Shown here: positions 35,177-43,276 of the stretch, in pieces | Layout: the number at the start of each line of letters is the position of its first letter | Position numbering within the stretch: position 1 is the stretch's first letter | NCBI RefSeq assembly: GCF_034366625.1 | Contig: NZ_JAXMIH010000023.1 | Coordinates: 124,001-188,000 of the forward strand | DNA: 64,000 nucleotides | Reading direction: 5' to 3' | DNA from: Prosthecobacter sp. | GTDB lineage: Bacteria > Verrucomicrobiota > Verrucomicrobiia > Verrucomicrobiales > Verrucomicrobiaceae | The notes under the pieces: generated by a model | Seen by the model: only the letters and a program-made list of their open reading frames with translations | What the model was told of the DNA's origin: nothing | The model's database searches: none | Made by a program: the position numbers and the translations under genes

Positions 35177-36178
35177 ATGCCACGTCCCGTCACACTCTTC
35201 ACCGGCCAGTGGGCCGATCTTTCCTGCGATACCATGATTCAGAAGGCCAAGGCCTTCGGCTATGACGGCGTCGAACTCGCCTGCTGGGGCGACCACTTTG
35301 AGGTCGAGAAAGCCGACCAGGCCTACTGCGATGCCAAGCGCGCGAAATTGAAAGCCGCTGGCATGCAGTGCCACGCCATCTCCACCCACCTCGTCGGTCA
35401 GGCCGTGTGCGACAACATCGACCCCCGCCACGCCCAGATCCTGTCTCCGGCGATCTATGGCGACGGCAATCCCGAAGGCGTCCGTCAGCGTGCCGCCGAG
35501 GAACTGATCAAGACCGCCCATGCCGCCAAACGTTTCGGCGTCAGCGTCGTCAACGGCTTCACCGGCAGCAGCATCTGGCACCTCGTCTATTCCTTCCCGC
35601 CGAATCTCCCCGGCCAGATCGATGCCGGTTACGCCGATTTCGCCAAGCGCTTCAAGCCCATCCTCGATGAATACCAGAAGCTCGGCATCCGCTACGCGCT
35701 CGAAGTGCATCCCACCGAGATCGCCTTCGACATCGCCAGCGCCGAGCGTGCGCTCCAGGCCATCGACTACCATCCCGCCTTCGGCTTCAACTACGACCCC
35801 AGCCACTTCGGCTACCAGGGCGTCGATTATGTGAAGTTCCTCTACAAGTTCAGCGACCGCATCTTCCACGTTCACATGAAGGACGTCTCATGGGGCATCG
35901 GCGACGGCACCGTGGGCGTCTTCGGCGGTCACGTCGATTTCCACAAGCCCAGCCGCTACTGGGACTTCAAGTCCGTCGGGCGTGGCAAGATCAACTTCGA
36001 GCTCATCATCCGCGCCCTCAACGACATCGACTACGGCGGCCCGCTCAGCGTCGAATGGGAAGACGGCGCGATGGATCGCGAGTTCGGCGCCACCGAATCC
36101 GCCGCCTTCTGCAAAAAGATCGACTTCCCCCCCAGCAAGATCATCTTCGACGCCCAGTTCGCCGAGGCGAGCAAGTAA
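35177..36178 (+). CDS. Sugar phosphate isomerase/epimerase (TIM-barrel, AP endonuclease 2 family)
   Basis: 333 residues. Barrel strands and metal ligands are visible: [78 protein letters not shown] (Glu and His), [14 protein letters not shown] (Asp, His), [12 protein letters not shown] (His) and PLSVEWED (Glu). No signal peptide, so probably cytoplasmic, unlike the Tat-type paralogue at 52079. The exact sugar substrate is unknown. An intrinsic terminator follows at 36234. Confidence 0.9.
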   Translation: MPRPVTLFTGQWADLSCDTMIQKAKAFGYDGVELACWGDHFEVEKADQAYCDAKRAKLKAAGMQCHAISTHLVGQAVCDNIDPRHAQILSPAIYGDGNPEGVRQRAAEELIKTAHAAKRFGVSVVNGFTGSSIWHLVYSFPPNLPGQIDAGYADFAKRFKPILDEYQKLGIRYALEVHPTEIAFDIASAERALQAIDYHPAFGFNYDPSHFGYQGVDYVKFLYKFSDRIFHVHMKDVSWGIGDGTVGVFGGHVDFHKPSRYWDFKSVGRGKINFELIIRALNDIDYGGPLSVEWEDGAMDREFGATESAAFCKKIDFPPSKIIFDAQFAEASK

Positions 36179-36233
36179 ATCGAAGGGAGCGCGGACACTC
36201 CTGTCCCCATCAATTCAATCTTCAACACTCACA

Positions 36234-36262
36234 CGGCCCGGAATCACCTTCCGGGCCGTTTT
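36234..36262 (+). terminator. Intrinsic terminator after the isomerase gene
   Basis: GGCCCGGAA (from 36235) and TTCCGGGCC (36249-36257) form a nine-base GC stem with a short loop, followed by GTTTT. It lies 55 bases past the isomerase stop. Confidence 0.85.
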
Positions 36263-36272
36263 GCGTAGCGCA

Positions 36273-36695
36273 TCAATTCCTCCGCACGTCAGAGAAGGGA
36301 TTCAACACCGGCACGCCACACCGGATGAAATCATCGACATTCCGGGTGGCAACGGTGAGACCATGCTGCTTCGCCGTAGCGGCGATGAGGGTGTCTTTGA
36401 TAGGAACGGTGAAGCCCCGCCGCCGCACATCGTCACGCAGCTCCGCCCACGCGACGGCAGTGTCGAGAGTCCAGTCGAGGCACAGGACGCTGGCGCGCAA
36501 TTCGGTGAACCATTGCATCAGATCGCGTTGCTTCTTGCCAGCGTCGAGGGCCACGATGCCCTCCCAAATTTCACCCATGACCACCGGGTCCACGACGATC
36601 TCTGCATCGTTCTCGGTCAGCCAGTCGATGACTCTCTGCTCGAAACGAGGTTTCGTCGGCTCCGAGAGGACATTGGCATCGACGAGGAAAGTCAT
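36273..36695 (-). CDS. PIN-domain toxin, VapC-like
   Basis: 140 residues. PIN nuclease acidic residues are visible: Asp5 in TFLVDANVLSE, Glu near VVMGEIWEGI, Asp in LDTAVAWAELRDD, and ATAKQHGLTVATRNVDDF near the end. VapC toxins are Mg-dependent RNases that inhibit translation, usually on tRNA or rRNA. ATG 36695 overlaps the antitoxin stop by four bases (ATGA). No second copy is in the window. Confidence 0.9.
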   Translation of the reverse strand: MTFLVDANVLSEPTKPRFEQRVIDWLTENDAEIVVDPVVMGEIWEGIVALDAGKKQRDLMQWFTELRASVLCLDWTLDTAVAWAELRDDVRRRGFTVPIKDTLIAATAKQHGLTVATRNVDDFIRCGVPVLNPFSDVRRN

Positions 36696-36952
36696 TCGGC
36701 AAAAAGGGCAGGCGGTGCCAGCGTGGTCAGTTCGGAGCGATCAGGCTCGGCAAGCCAGCCCTTCACCGGGCAGTCCAGCAGCACATCCACGAGTCGGCGC
36801 TTGGGCTTGGCCTCATCCGCTGCCACGCGGAGTTGATAAGCCCCTTTGCCAATGCGCTCGATCTCCCAGCGCTGGCCGGGCTGGATCGCGTCGGCTTCGC
36901 GGAAGATCGCAGGAATCTCAAGGAGTCCGTTGGCTGAGATGGTGACTGTCAT
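36692..36952 (-). CDS. AbrB/SpoVT-like antitoxin partner of VapC
   Basis: 86 residues. The start MTVTISANGLLEIPAIFREADAIQPGQRWEIERIGKGAYQL is the swapped-hairpin AbrB pattern (strand, ISANGL, EIP, then hydrophobic strand). The C-terminal half (RRLVDVLLDCPVKGWLAEPDRSEL) is the toxin-binding tail. It is the first gene of the pair and probably represses its own promoter with VapC, as is usual for such modules. Confidence 0.85.
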   Translation of the reverse strand: MTVTISANGLLEIPAIFREADAIQPGQRWEIERIGKGAYQLRVAADEAKPKRRLVDVLLDCPVKGWLAEPDRSELTTLAPPALFAE

Positions 36953-37013
36953 GCGGGCAAAGTAAGCGGCTGGCGGTCATGAGTCAAACTTGGTGAGGAG
37001 GAGTGACACCGAC

Positions 37014-37038
37014 CGGGATCATCTCCCGGCCCGTTTTG
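37014..37038 (+). repeat. Second terminator-like hairpin flanking the VapBC module
   Basis: CCGGGA (37014-37019) pairs with TCCCGG (37025-37030), followed by CCCGTTTTG. It resembles the terminator at 36234-36262 in sequence and orientation, but no plus-strand gene ends before it; the genes on both sides are on the minus strand. Confidence 0.6.
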
Positions 37039-37044
37039 TTTGGC

Positions 37045-37503
37045 TCACGAATCCAGCTTGCTCACACCAAATGCGAGTGCCTCTTCTTCGCTGGAGAAAT
37101 AAGCAACGATCTGATCACTGCTGACCACAAAGAAGTTCACGCCCAAGCACTCGTCTTCGATGTCTTGCGAGTATTCCACGGCATAACTTGTTTTGAAGTT
37201 GCTCACGATGTCAGCGATCTTCTGGAGGAGGGCGGGGCTCCAAAGGCATTTTTTCAAAACCTCAATCTGAACAAATCGTGATCCTCCATAGGGATGGTCG
37301 TTCATTGCAAAGCAGTGTTCAGGTGGTGCTTCTTGGCCACACTCGCGAAGATGCGTTATCAAACAACTGCGGAGTTCATTGTTGAACTGCTTGTATTCCT
37401 GAAGAAAAAAATCCCTTTGCTCCACGATATCAAGGGACGCTGGGTTGTATGCGGGTTCCCTTAACTTGCATGCCAGGTCGTTGTTCCACTGGGGTTGAGT
37501 CAT
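37045..37503 (-). CDS. Hypothetical protein, less GC-rich than neighbours
   Basis: 152 residues, no signal peptide. Soluble and mostly helical with aromatic strands (PYGGSRFVQIEVLKKCLW, FKTSYAVEYSQDIEDECLGVNFFVVSSDQIVAYFSS). No family recognised. Its base composition by eye is richer in A and T than neighbours, like the two genes at 50796-52005, suggesting acquisition. It may be an immunity-type or effector-associated small protein, but nothing in the sequence proves this. Confidence 0.6.
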   Translation of the reverse strand: MTQPQWNNDLACKLREPAYNPASLDIVEQRDFFLQEYKQFNNELRSCLITHLRECGQEAPPEHCFAMNDHPYGGSRFVQIEVLKKCLWSPALLQKIADIVSNFKTSYAVEYSQDIEDECLGVNFFVVSSDQIVAYFSSEEEALAFGVSKLDS

Positions 37504-37532
37504 GTGTCGCTGAGTTACTTCGCACGGAGTGC

Positions 37533-38885
37533 TTATTCAATGTTCTTCCGCAACTCCATCACCGTGCCAATGATATGTGTCTCCGTCTTGTCGCTCCAGC
37601 GCGTCGGGTGTGTTCCATAGATCATCGCGCCGCCGCCTTCATAGCCGCCTTCCTGCCAGATGCGGAGGCTGGGGATGTAGGCCATGACGTCATTGGTGTA
37701 GCCGCTGACCCACACGATGGGATCCTTGATGTCCTGTTTGAGCCGCAGCGAGTAATCGACGACGACCTCGCCGCCGAGCGTGACCCAGGTGAGGTCGTTG
37801 CCGAGGCGGACAACCTGCACGGGATACGGATAAGTCGCTGGTAGCGGACCTTCCTGCTCGATGCGCTGCAACACACGTGTGGCATGCGTGGCCTGCCACT
37901 TGTTGGTGGACTTCTGTTCTTCGAGAAGCTGTTCCTTCGTCGGCAGCTTGTCGTAGGCCAGCGGGATCTCGCGATACGCAGCGCGGATGGGGCCGGTGAG
38001 ACGCTTCATGTTCGTCGTGAGCGCGGCTTCGACCGATGTGGCGAGTGATCTGCCGTGTGTCTGCGCGAGTTCCATCGTGCGGCGCGGGTAGGGGTTCTGA
38101 TCGCCGCTGCAACCGTTCGCAAACATCGCCACGGCATCGGGGTGGGCCTGTTCCAGCGCCTGTTGCGCGTAACCGGCGTAGTCGCCGCTGAACTTCTGAT
38201 GACCGAGCGTCGTGCAGTGGCATGAATAGCCAAAGATGACGGCGATCTCTTTGCCTTCGCCACTTGTGGCCTTCAACACCGGCACGGTTTGATCCACCGG
38301 GCCGTTGGGATTCGGGAAATTGCTCCAGCCGCCTTTGCCATCCGGCGTGCGGCGATTCATCGACACGCCACAGCGTGCGGTGCTGTAATCGAGATGCGCG
38401 GGCACGGATTTCTGCAGCACATCGCCAATCAGCCGCACTATCGTGTCCTCCAGCTTCGCCGTGTATTCGGCGGCCTCCTTCTCGCGCAACGCCACGTCAT
38501 CCGCGCCGAAAATCTTGCTCGTGCGCAGTTCCGGCCCGCTATGCGTGTGCGAGGCGTTGATGGCGAGGTTTGCCGGTTCGATCCCGTGCTCCTTCTTCAC
38601 ACGCTCGGCCACGGCGAGACGCAGATTTCGTGGCACGCCGATCAAATCCATCGTCACCAGCGCAAACCGTGCTCCTGCTTCATCCGTGAACACAAACGCC
38701 TTCGCGAAGAGATCCAGCTCAACGCCCTCAGACGGTTTCGTCCGCCCCGCATAACCGGCCATCCACATCGACTTCTCCGGCGTGATCTTCGCTGAGGCCG
38801 CTCCCGCCTTCCAAGCAGGCTTTTCGGCCACAGGAGCGGCGGCGATGACAAAAACGGCGAGAAGGAAGGGCAGCCAGAGTTTCAT
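37533..38885 (-). CDS. Secreted neutral ceramidase-like protein (N-terminal domain only)
   Basis: 450 residues from ATG 38885 at a signal peptide (MKLWLPFLLAVFVIAAAPVA). Ceramidase features: GAASAKITPEKSMWMAGYAGRT, FALVTMDLIGVP, INASHTHSGPE (metal/active-site motif), FGYSCHCTTLG, ANGCSGDQNPYP and GGEVVVDYSLRL. Full bacterial ceramidases are longer and have a C-terminal domain that is absent here; short forms like this are common in Verrucomicrobiota and their substrate is not settled. Five bases after the PQQ-like gene, hence the same operon. Confidence 0.9.
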   Translation of the reverse strand: MKLWLPFLLAVFVIAAAPVAEKPAWKAGAASAKITPEKSMWMAGYAGRTKPSEGVELDLFAKAFVFTDEAGARFALVTMDLIGVPRNLRLAVAERVKKEHGIEPANLAINASHTHSGPELRTSKIFGADDVALREKEAAEYTAKLEDTIVRLIGDVLQKSVPAHLDYSTARCGVSMNRRTPDGKGGWSNFPNPNGPVDQTVPVLKATSGEGKEIAVIFGYSCHCTTLGHQKFSGDYAGYAQQALEQAHPDAVAMFANGCSGDQNPYPRRTMELAQTHGRSLATSVEAALTTNMKRLTGPIRAAYREIPLAYDKLPTKEQLLEEQKSTNKWQATHATRVLQRIEQEGPLPATYPYPVQVVRLGNDLTWVTLGGEVVVDYSLRLKQDIKDPIVWVSGYTNDVMAYIPSLRIWQEGGYEGGGAMIYGTHPTRWSDKTETHIIGTVMELRKNIE

Positions 38886-38890
38886 GCGGA

Positions 38891-40111
38891 CTACCAAAGC
38901 CGCCAAGCCACCAGTTCTTTATCGTTGCGCGCAAATACTCGGTTTCCAGCGAAGGCGGGATGCGCCCAGGTTTTGCCGATGATCTGCCAGCGGGCCAGTT
39001 CCTCGCGCTTTTCTGGTTTGAGCGTCACATAGACGAGTTCTCCGCTCGCATTGAGCAGCGCGGCGAGGTTTATCGCTTCATCCATCCATACGAGGCTCAT
39101 CTGCGGGTTGCTGTCCTTCGGCGTGAGCGTGTTGTCATCGCTCCAGAGAATCTTGCCGGTCTTCAGCTCGAAGGCTTGCAGGCCGCGCTTCTTGTCGAGC
39201 ATGTAAACGATGCCGTCTTTGAACAGCGGGGCCGACATGAGGCCGCATATCTCCGTTTCATTCTCCCAGAGCAATTCAACACCCGTTCCGAGCCGGAACG
39301 CCTTCGAGCCATGCCAGTAGCCGGACACCAGCAGCACACCGTCATGATACAACGGCTGCGCGATGCTGACGCCATAGGTGATCTTGTACGGATAAGTCCA
39401 GTTCACCGCCCCGCTGTCGGGATTGAGGCTCTGCACATGCTCTGGCCCCCAGGCGATGAGCTGACGCGTTCCGGCATGCGTGATGATCCCCGGCGTGCAG
39501 TAACCCGCCGGATCAGACCCGCCGCGCCAGACTTCCTTGCCGCTGCTTTTGTCCAAAGCGATGACGGAGCCGTTCTTCGCGCCGACATGGAGCAACACGC
39601 GATTCCCATCGACCACGGGCGATGCCGCAAAGCCCCAGGTCGGAATCTTGGCACCATAGGTTTCAACCGTATTCACCTGCCAGAGCACCTTGCCGGTCTT
39701 CGCATCGAGACACAAAGCCGCACCCGTCGCTCCGAGCGCATACGCCTTGCCATCCAGGATGTTCACCGAAGCACGTGGCCCGGTTCCATAGTCCATGCTG
39801 CCGTAGCTCATCTCCCAGCTCTGTTGCCAGACTTCCTTGCCGGTTTCCGCATCGAAGCACAGCACGCGTTCGACCTCCTTCGGGGTTTTGAGGCGGTCCA
39901 TCACATAAACCAGCCCGCCACTGACCGTCACGCCGCCGAATCCGGCCCCAATCTCGGTTTTCCACAGCCGCTCCGGTTCCTTCTTCGCGAAATCGGTCGG
40001 AATATCCGTTGGATTCCATCGCCCGTCCGCATTCGGACCGCGCCAGCGGGGCCAGTCTTGGCCGTGGGCGAGGCAATTGAGCAGCAGGATGAACAAACAG
40101 AGGTGCTTCAT
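38891..40111 (-). CDS. Secreted PQQ-like beta-propeller protein
   Basis: 406 residues from ATG 40111, the first that gives a signal peptide (MKHLCLFILLLNCLAHGQ). Propeller repeats: DWPRWRGPNADG, GGVTVSGGLVYVMDRL, VLCFDAETGKEVWQQSWE, ALCLDAKTGKVLWQVNTVE, ASPVVDGNRVLLHVGAKNGS, VIALDKSSGKEVWRGGSD and GLQAFELKTGKILWSDD. It parallels the protein at 22391-23605 in layout. The ceramidase-like gene starts five bases downstream. Confidence 0.9.
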   Translation of the reverse strand: MKHLCLFILLLNCLAHGQDWPRWRGPNADGRWNPTDIPTDFAKKEPERLWKTEIGAGFGGVTVSGGLVYVMDRLKTPKEVERVLCFDAETGKEVWQQSWEMSYGSMDYGTGPRASVNILDGKAYALGATGAALCLDAKTGKVLWQVNTVETYGAKIPTWGFAASPVVDGNRVLLHVGAKNGSVIALDKSSGKEVWRGGSDPAGYCTPGIITHAGTRQLIAWGPEHVQSLNPDSGAVNWTYPYKITYGVSIAQPLYHDGVLLVSGYWHGSKAFRLGTGVELLWENETEICGLMSAPLFKDGIVYMLDKKRGLQAFELKTGKILWSDDNTLTPKDSNPQMSLVWMDEAINLAALLNASGELVYVTLKPEKREELARWQIIGKTWAHPAFAGNRVFARNDKELVAWRLW

Positions 40112-40256
40112 GATCCGATTACGCTTCAACCACTGCTCTTTGTCACGCGATGATGTCAAGCCATGCCTCCGACAAAAATTTTTCACATGTGGTGGTCATC
40201 AGTTGCCGCGTTGGGTGGTCTCGCTAACTCCACCATTCCCAACCAGAGATTTCGCA

Positions 40257-40285
40257 TTTCCAATTTCAGCTTTCCAATTTTCAGC
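40257..40285 (+). repeat. Tandem direct repeat just before the tex start
   Basis: TTTCCAATTTCAGC (40257-40270) is repeated at once as TTTCCAATTTTCAGC (40271-40285), ending one base before ATG 40287. Pyrimidine-rich, with no Shine-Dalgarno-like purine run in the usual window. It may influence initiation or be another dispersed intergenic repeat. Confidence 0.55.
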
Positions 40286-40286
40286 C

Positions 40287-42656
40287 ATGTCTGCTGCCAA
40301 CGAACTCAACATCAATGTCGCTCACGTCGAGCGTGTCGCCAAGGAACTGGGCCTGCGGGCCATCCAGGTCGTCGCGACGGCCAAATTGTTTGCCGACGGT
40401 GCCACGGTGCCGTTCATCGCCCGTTATCGTAAAGAAGCCACGGGGTCGATGGATGAGGTGCAGATCTTGAACGTGAAGGAACGCATGGAGCAACTCGTAG
40501 CGCTGGATGACCGACGTGGAGCCATCGTGAAGTCGCTGGAAGAACGCAAGCTGATGACGGACATCCTGCGGGTGAAGATCGACAAAGCGGAGACGATCAA
40601 TGCGCTGGAAGATATTTTCGCGCCGTTCCGGCCGAAACGTCGCACGCGGGCCACCATCGCGAAGGAAAAAGGCCTGGAGCCGCTGGCGGACTTCATTGAA
40701 GCGAATCTGATGACGCAGGGTGTCGATCTGAGCGCTGAGGCGGCGAAGTTTGTGAACACGACTCACGAAACTGAGGAGCTGCGTGTCAAAGATGCCGCCG
40801 ATGCACTCAGCGGTGCGCGCGACATCATCGCGGAACGCATCAGCGATCATGCGGAGGCGCGTGCGACGCTGCGTAAATTCTTCACGGAGCAGTCCACGGT
40901 CATTTCCAAGGTCATGTTTGGCAAGGAGACCGACGAGGAGGCGCAGAAATTCCGCGATTACTTCGACTGGAGCGAGCCGCTGAAGTCGATTCCGTCACAC
41001 CGCATGCTGGCGATTCGTCGTGGCGAAAAAGAAGGCTTTCTGCTGATGCGCATCACGCCACCGGAGGACACGGCGGTCAAGATGCTCGAAAACATCTTCG
41101 TCAAAGGTGGCAATGTGTGCTCGGACCAGATGAAGCTGGCCTGCGCGGACAGTTACAAGCGCTTGATGAGTTCCAGCATGGAAACCGAGACTCGTCTGGA
41201 ATCCAAGAAGAAGGCCGATACGGAATCGGTGCGCGTGTTTGCCGATAATCTGCGCGAACTGCTGCTGGCGGCTCCGCTGGGCCAGAAACGTGTGTTGGGC
41301 ATCGATCCGGGCTTCCGCACGGGCTGCAAGGTGGTCGTGCTCGATGCGCAGGGGCAGCTTTTGTTCAACGATGTCATTTACCTGCTCGGCGATGGCAACA
41401 GTCTCGTGCAGGCGAAGACGCTGCTGCTGAATTTGATCGAGCGCTTCAAGATTCAGGCCATCGCCATCGGCAATGGGACCGCGAGCCGTGAAACGGAGAT
41501 GTTCGTGAACAAGATCGGCATTCCAAAGGCGATTCCGGTGATCATGGTGAATGAAAGCGGCGCGTCGATTTACAGTGCCAGCGAAGTGGCGCGTGAGGAG
41601 TTCCCAACGCAGGACATCACTGTGCGTGGCTCGGTTTCCATCGCCCGGCGTCTCATGGACCCGTTGGCGGAGTTGGTGAAGCTTGATCCGAAGTCGATCG
41701 GCGTGGGGCAGTATCAACATGATGTCGATCAGAACCTGCTCAAGAGCAGTCTCGACAACGTGGTGATTAGCGCGGTGAACGGCGTCGGCGTGGAGCTGAA
41801 CACGGCGAGCAAGCAGCTCCTCAGTTATGTTTCTGGCCTGAACTCCAGCCATGCCGCCAACATCGTGGCCTTCCGCAACGAGAACGGTCCGTTCAAGACG
41901 CGCAAAGACCTGCTCAAGGTGCCACGGCTCGGCGACAAAGCCTTTGAGCAGGCTGCGGGCTTCCTGCGCATCCGCGATGCGGCGCATCCGCTGGATGCGA
42001 GTGCGGTGCATCCTGAGCGCTATCTGCTCGTGGAAAAAATGGCCGCTGAGATCGGCTGCACGGTCGGCGACCTCATGCAGCGCGCGGATTTGCGCCAGAA
42101 GATCGACCTGAAGAAGTATGTGAGCGAAGACGTGGGCCTGCCGACACTGCAGGACATCATGAACGAACTGGCGAAGCCTGGGCGTGATCCGCGCAAACAG
42201 TTCGAGGTCTTCAACTTTGCCGAAGGCGTCAGCGAGATGAAGCATCTCACCGTCGGCATGAAGTTGCCGGGCATCGTGACGAATGTGACGGCCTTTGGCG
42301 CCTTCGTGGACATCGGCGTGCATCAGGACGGCCTCGTGCATGTGAGCCAGCTTAGTGACACGTTTGTGCGTGATGCGGCGGAGGTCGTCAAAGTGGCCCA
42401 GCGCGTGCAGGTGACGGTTACGGAAGTGGATATTCCACGGAAGCGCATCGCGCTGAGCATGAAATCGAAGCCGGACTTTGAGAAGAAGGTTGGCAGCGGC
42501 GGCCCACGGCCTGCGGGTGCAGCTCCTGGCGGTCAGCGCAGCTTCACGAGCAGTGGTGGTGGCAATCGCAGTTCTGGCGGCGGCATGGGCAATCCGTTTG
42601 GAGGTGGCGGCGGCGGTGACTGGTTCACGGCGGCGGCGCAGAAGGGGAAGAAGTGA
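40287..42656 (+). CDS. tex: Tex-type RNA-binding transcription accessory protein
   Basis: 789 residues from ATG 40287 (MSAANELNINVAHVERVAKELGL); upstream in-frame ATGs are in non-coding sequence. Features of Tex: N-terminal helical region (FIARYRKEATGSMDEVQI), YqgF-like RNase H fold (RVLGIDPGFRTGCKVVVLDA), helix-hairpin-helix (LSYVSGLNSSHAANIVAFR, KTRKDLLKVPRLGDKAFEQAAGFLRI), and an S1 domain (VGMKLPGIVTNVTAFGAFVDIGVHQDGLVHVSQLSD, read in pieces). The last 55 residues are a Gly/Ser/Arg-rich tail (GGGNRSSGGGMGNPFGGGG), which is unusual for Tex and could bind RNA. It acts in the cytoplasm with RNA polymerase. Confidence 0.95.
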   Translation: MSAANELNINVAHVERVAKELGLRAIQVVATAKLFADGATVPFIARYRKEATGSMDEVQILNVKERMEQLVALDDRRGAIVKSLEERKLMTDILRVKIDKAETINALEDIFAPFRPKRRTRATIAKEKGLEPLADFIEANLMTQGVDLSAEAAKFVNTTHETEELRVKDAADALSGARDIIAERISDHAEARATLRKFFTEQSTVISKVMFGKETDEEAQKFRDYFDWSEPLKSIPSHRMLAIRRGEKEGFLLMRITPPEDTAVKMLENIFVKGGNVCSDQMKLACADSYKRLMSSSMETETRLESKKKADTESVRVFADNLRELLLAAPLGQKRVLGIDPGFRTGCKVVVLDAQGQLLFNDVIYLLGDGNSLVQAKTLLLNLIERFKIQAIAIGNGTASRETEMFVNKIGIPKAIPVIMVNESGASIYSASEVAREEFPTQDITVRGSVSIARRLMDPLAELVKLDPKSIGVGQYQHDVDQNLLKSSLDNVVISAVNGVGVELNTASKQLLSYVSGLNSSHAANIVAFRNENGPFKTRKDLLKVPRLGDKAFEQAAGFLRIRDAAHPLDASAVHPERYLLVEKMAAEIGCTVGDLMQRADLRQKIDLKKYVSEDVGLPTLQDIMNELAKPGRDPRKQFEVFNFAEGVSEMKHLTVGMKLPGIVTNVTAFGAFVDIGVHQDGLVHVSQLSDTFVRDAAEVVKVAQRVQVTVTEVDIPRKRIALSMKSKPDFEKKVGSGGPRPAGAAPGGQRSFTSSGGGNRSSGGGMGNPFGGGGGGDWFTAAAQKGKK

Positions 42657-42699
42657 CAAAGCCTTGGTGCCTCTGGCGACGCCGTGGTAAAAGATTGGT

Positions 42700-43206
42700 A
42701 TGAAAACATGCTCCGCGCTTTTTTGGTTCCTGTGTGCTGTCCATGCCTATGGTGGAACCAGTGGCATCGAGTTCGTTCATCAGCCGCTTCACACACTGGG
42801 CACTGATCAAGATTCTGAATTGATCCTGGCGAAGGTGCCGGTCATCGTAAACGCCGTGCCGGAATCCATGGTGCGTTATGTGGCTCACAAGCACAAATTG
42901 TTGCAGCGAGAGCCGGCGTTTGCGGAGGATTCCAACATTCTTTCGTGCCTCGGAATCGAGGTCGGAGGCGAATGGTTGGCGAACTGTCGGCATTTTGAGG
43001 CGACCATTGATCTGACGGAGATGAAACCGGCGGAGCGATACGGCGTAACGGATGAGGAGGTGGTCAAAGCTGCCGTTGAATGTGTTAAACGTACGATTCT
43101 CGAAATGCAGGGGCGTCCGTTATGGAAGATTCGGATCAAGGCTCGTGAAGCAGATGCCGCGAAATGGCGTCGGCTTGAAACCGACGTGCTGCCTGCCTCC
43201 AAATAG
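42700..43206 (+). CDS. Secreted small protein of unknown function
   Basis: 168 residues with a signal peptide (KTCSALFWFLCAVHAYGG). The mature part (EFVHQPLHTLGTDQDSELILAKVPVIVN, EVGGEWLANCRHFEATIDLTEMKPAERYGVTDEEVVKAAVECVKRTILEM) shows two Cys and mixed structure. No family recognised. It starts 43 bases after tex but the two need not be linked. Confidence 0.6.
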   Translation: MKTCSALFWFLCAVHAYGGTSGIEFVHQPLHTLGTDQDSELILAKVPVIVNAVPESMVRYVAHKHKLLQREPAFAEDSNILSCLGIEVGGEWLANCRHFEATIDLTEMKPAERYGVTDEEVVKAAVECVKRTILEMQGRPLWKIRIKAREADAAKWRRLETDVLPASK

Positions 43207-43276
43207 CTGCGCAATCATCAGGTGAATCGCTGATTCGTGGTGGACATCACAAGACATGCCCTGATAGCCTCGGGAC

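Noticed and set aside
40995..42659. 554-residue open frame on the strand opposite tex
   Set aside because: Residues are His/Arg/Leu-rich with no motifs and no start context; it is a shadow of the long, GC-rich tex gene, which has clear S1 and helix-hairpin-helix domains.
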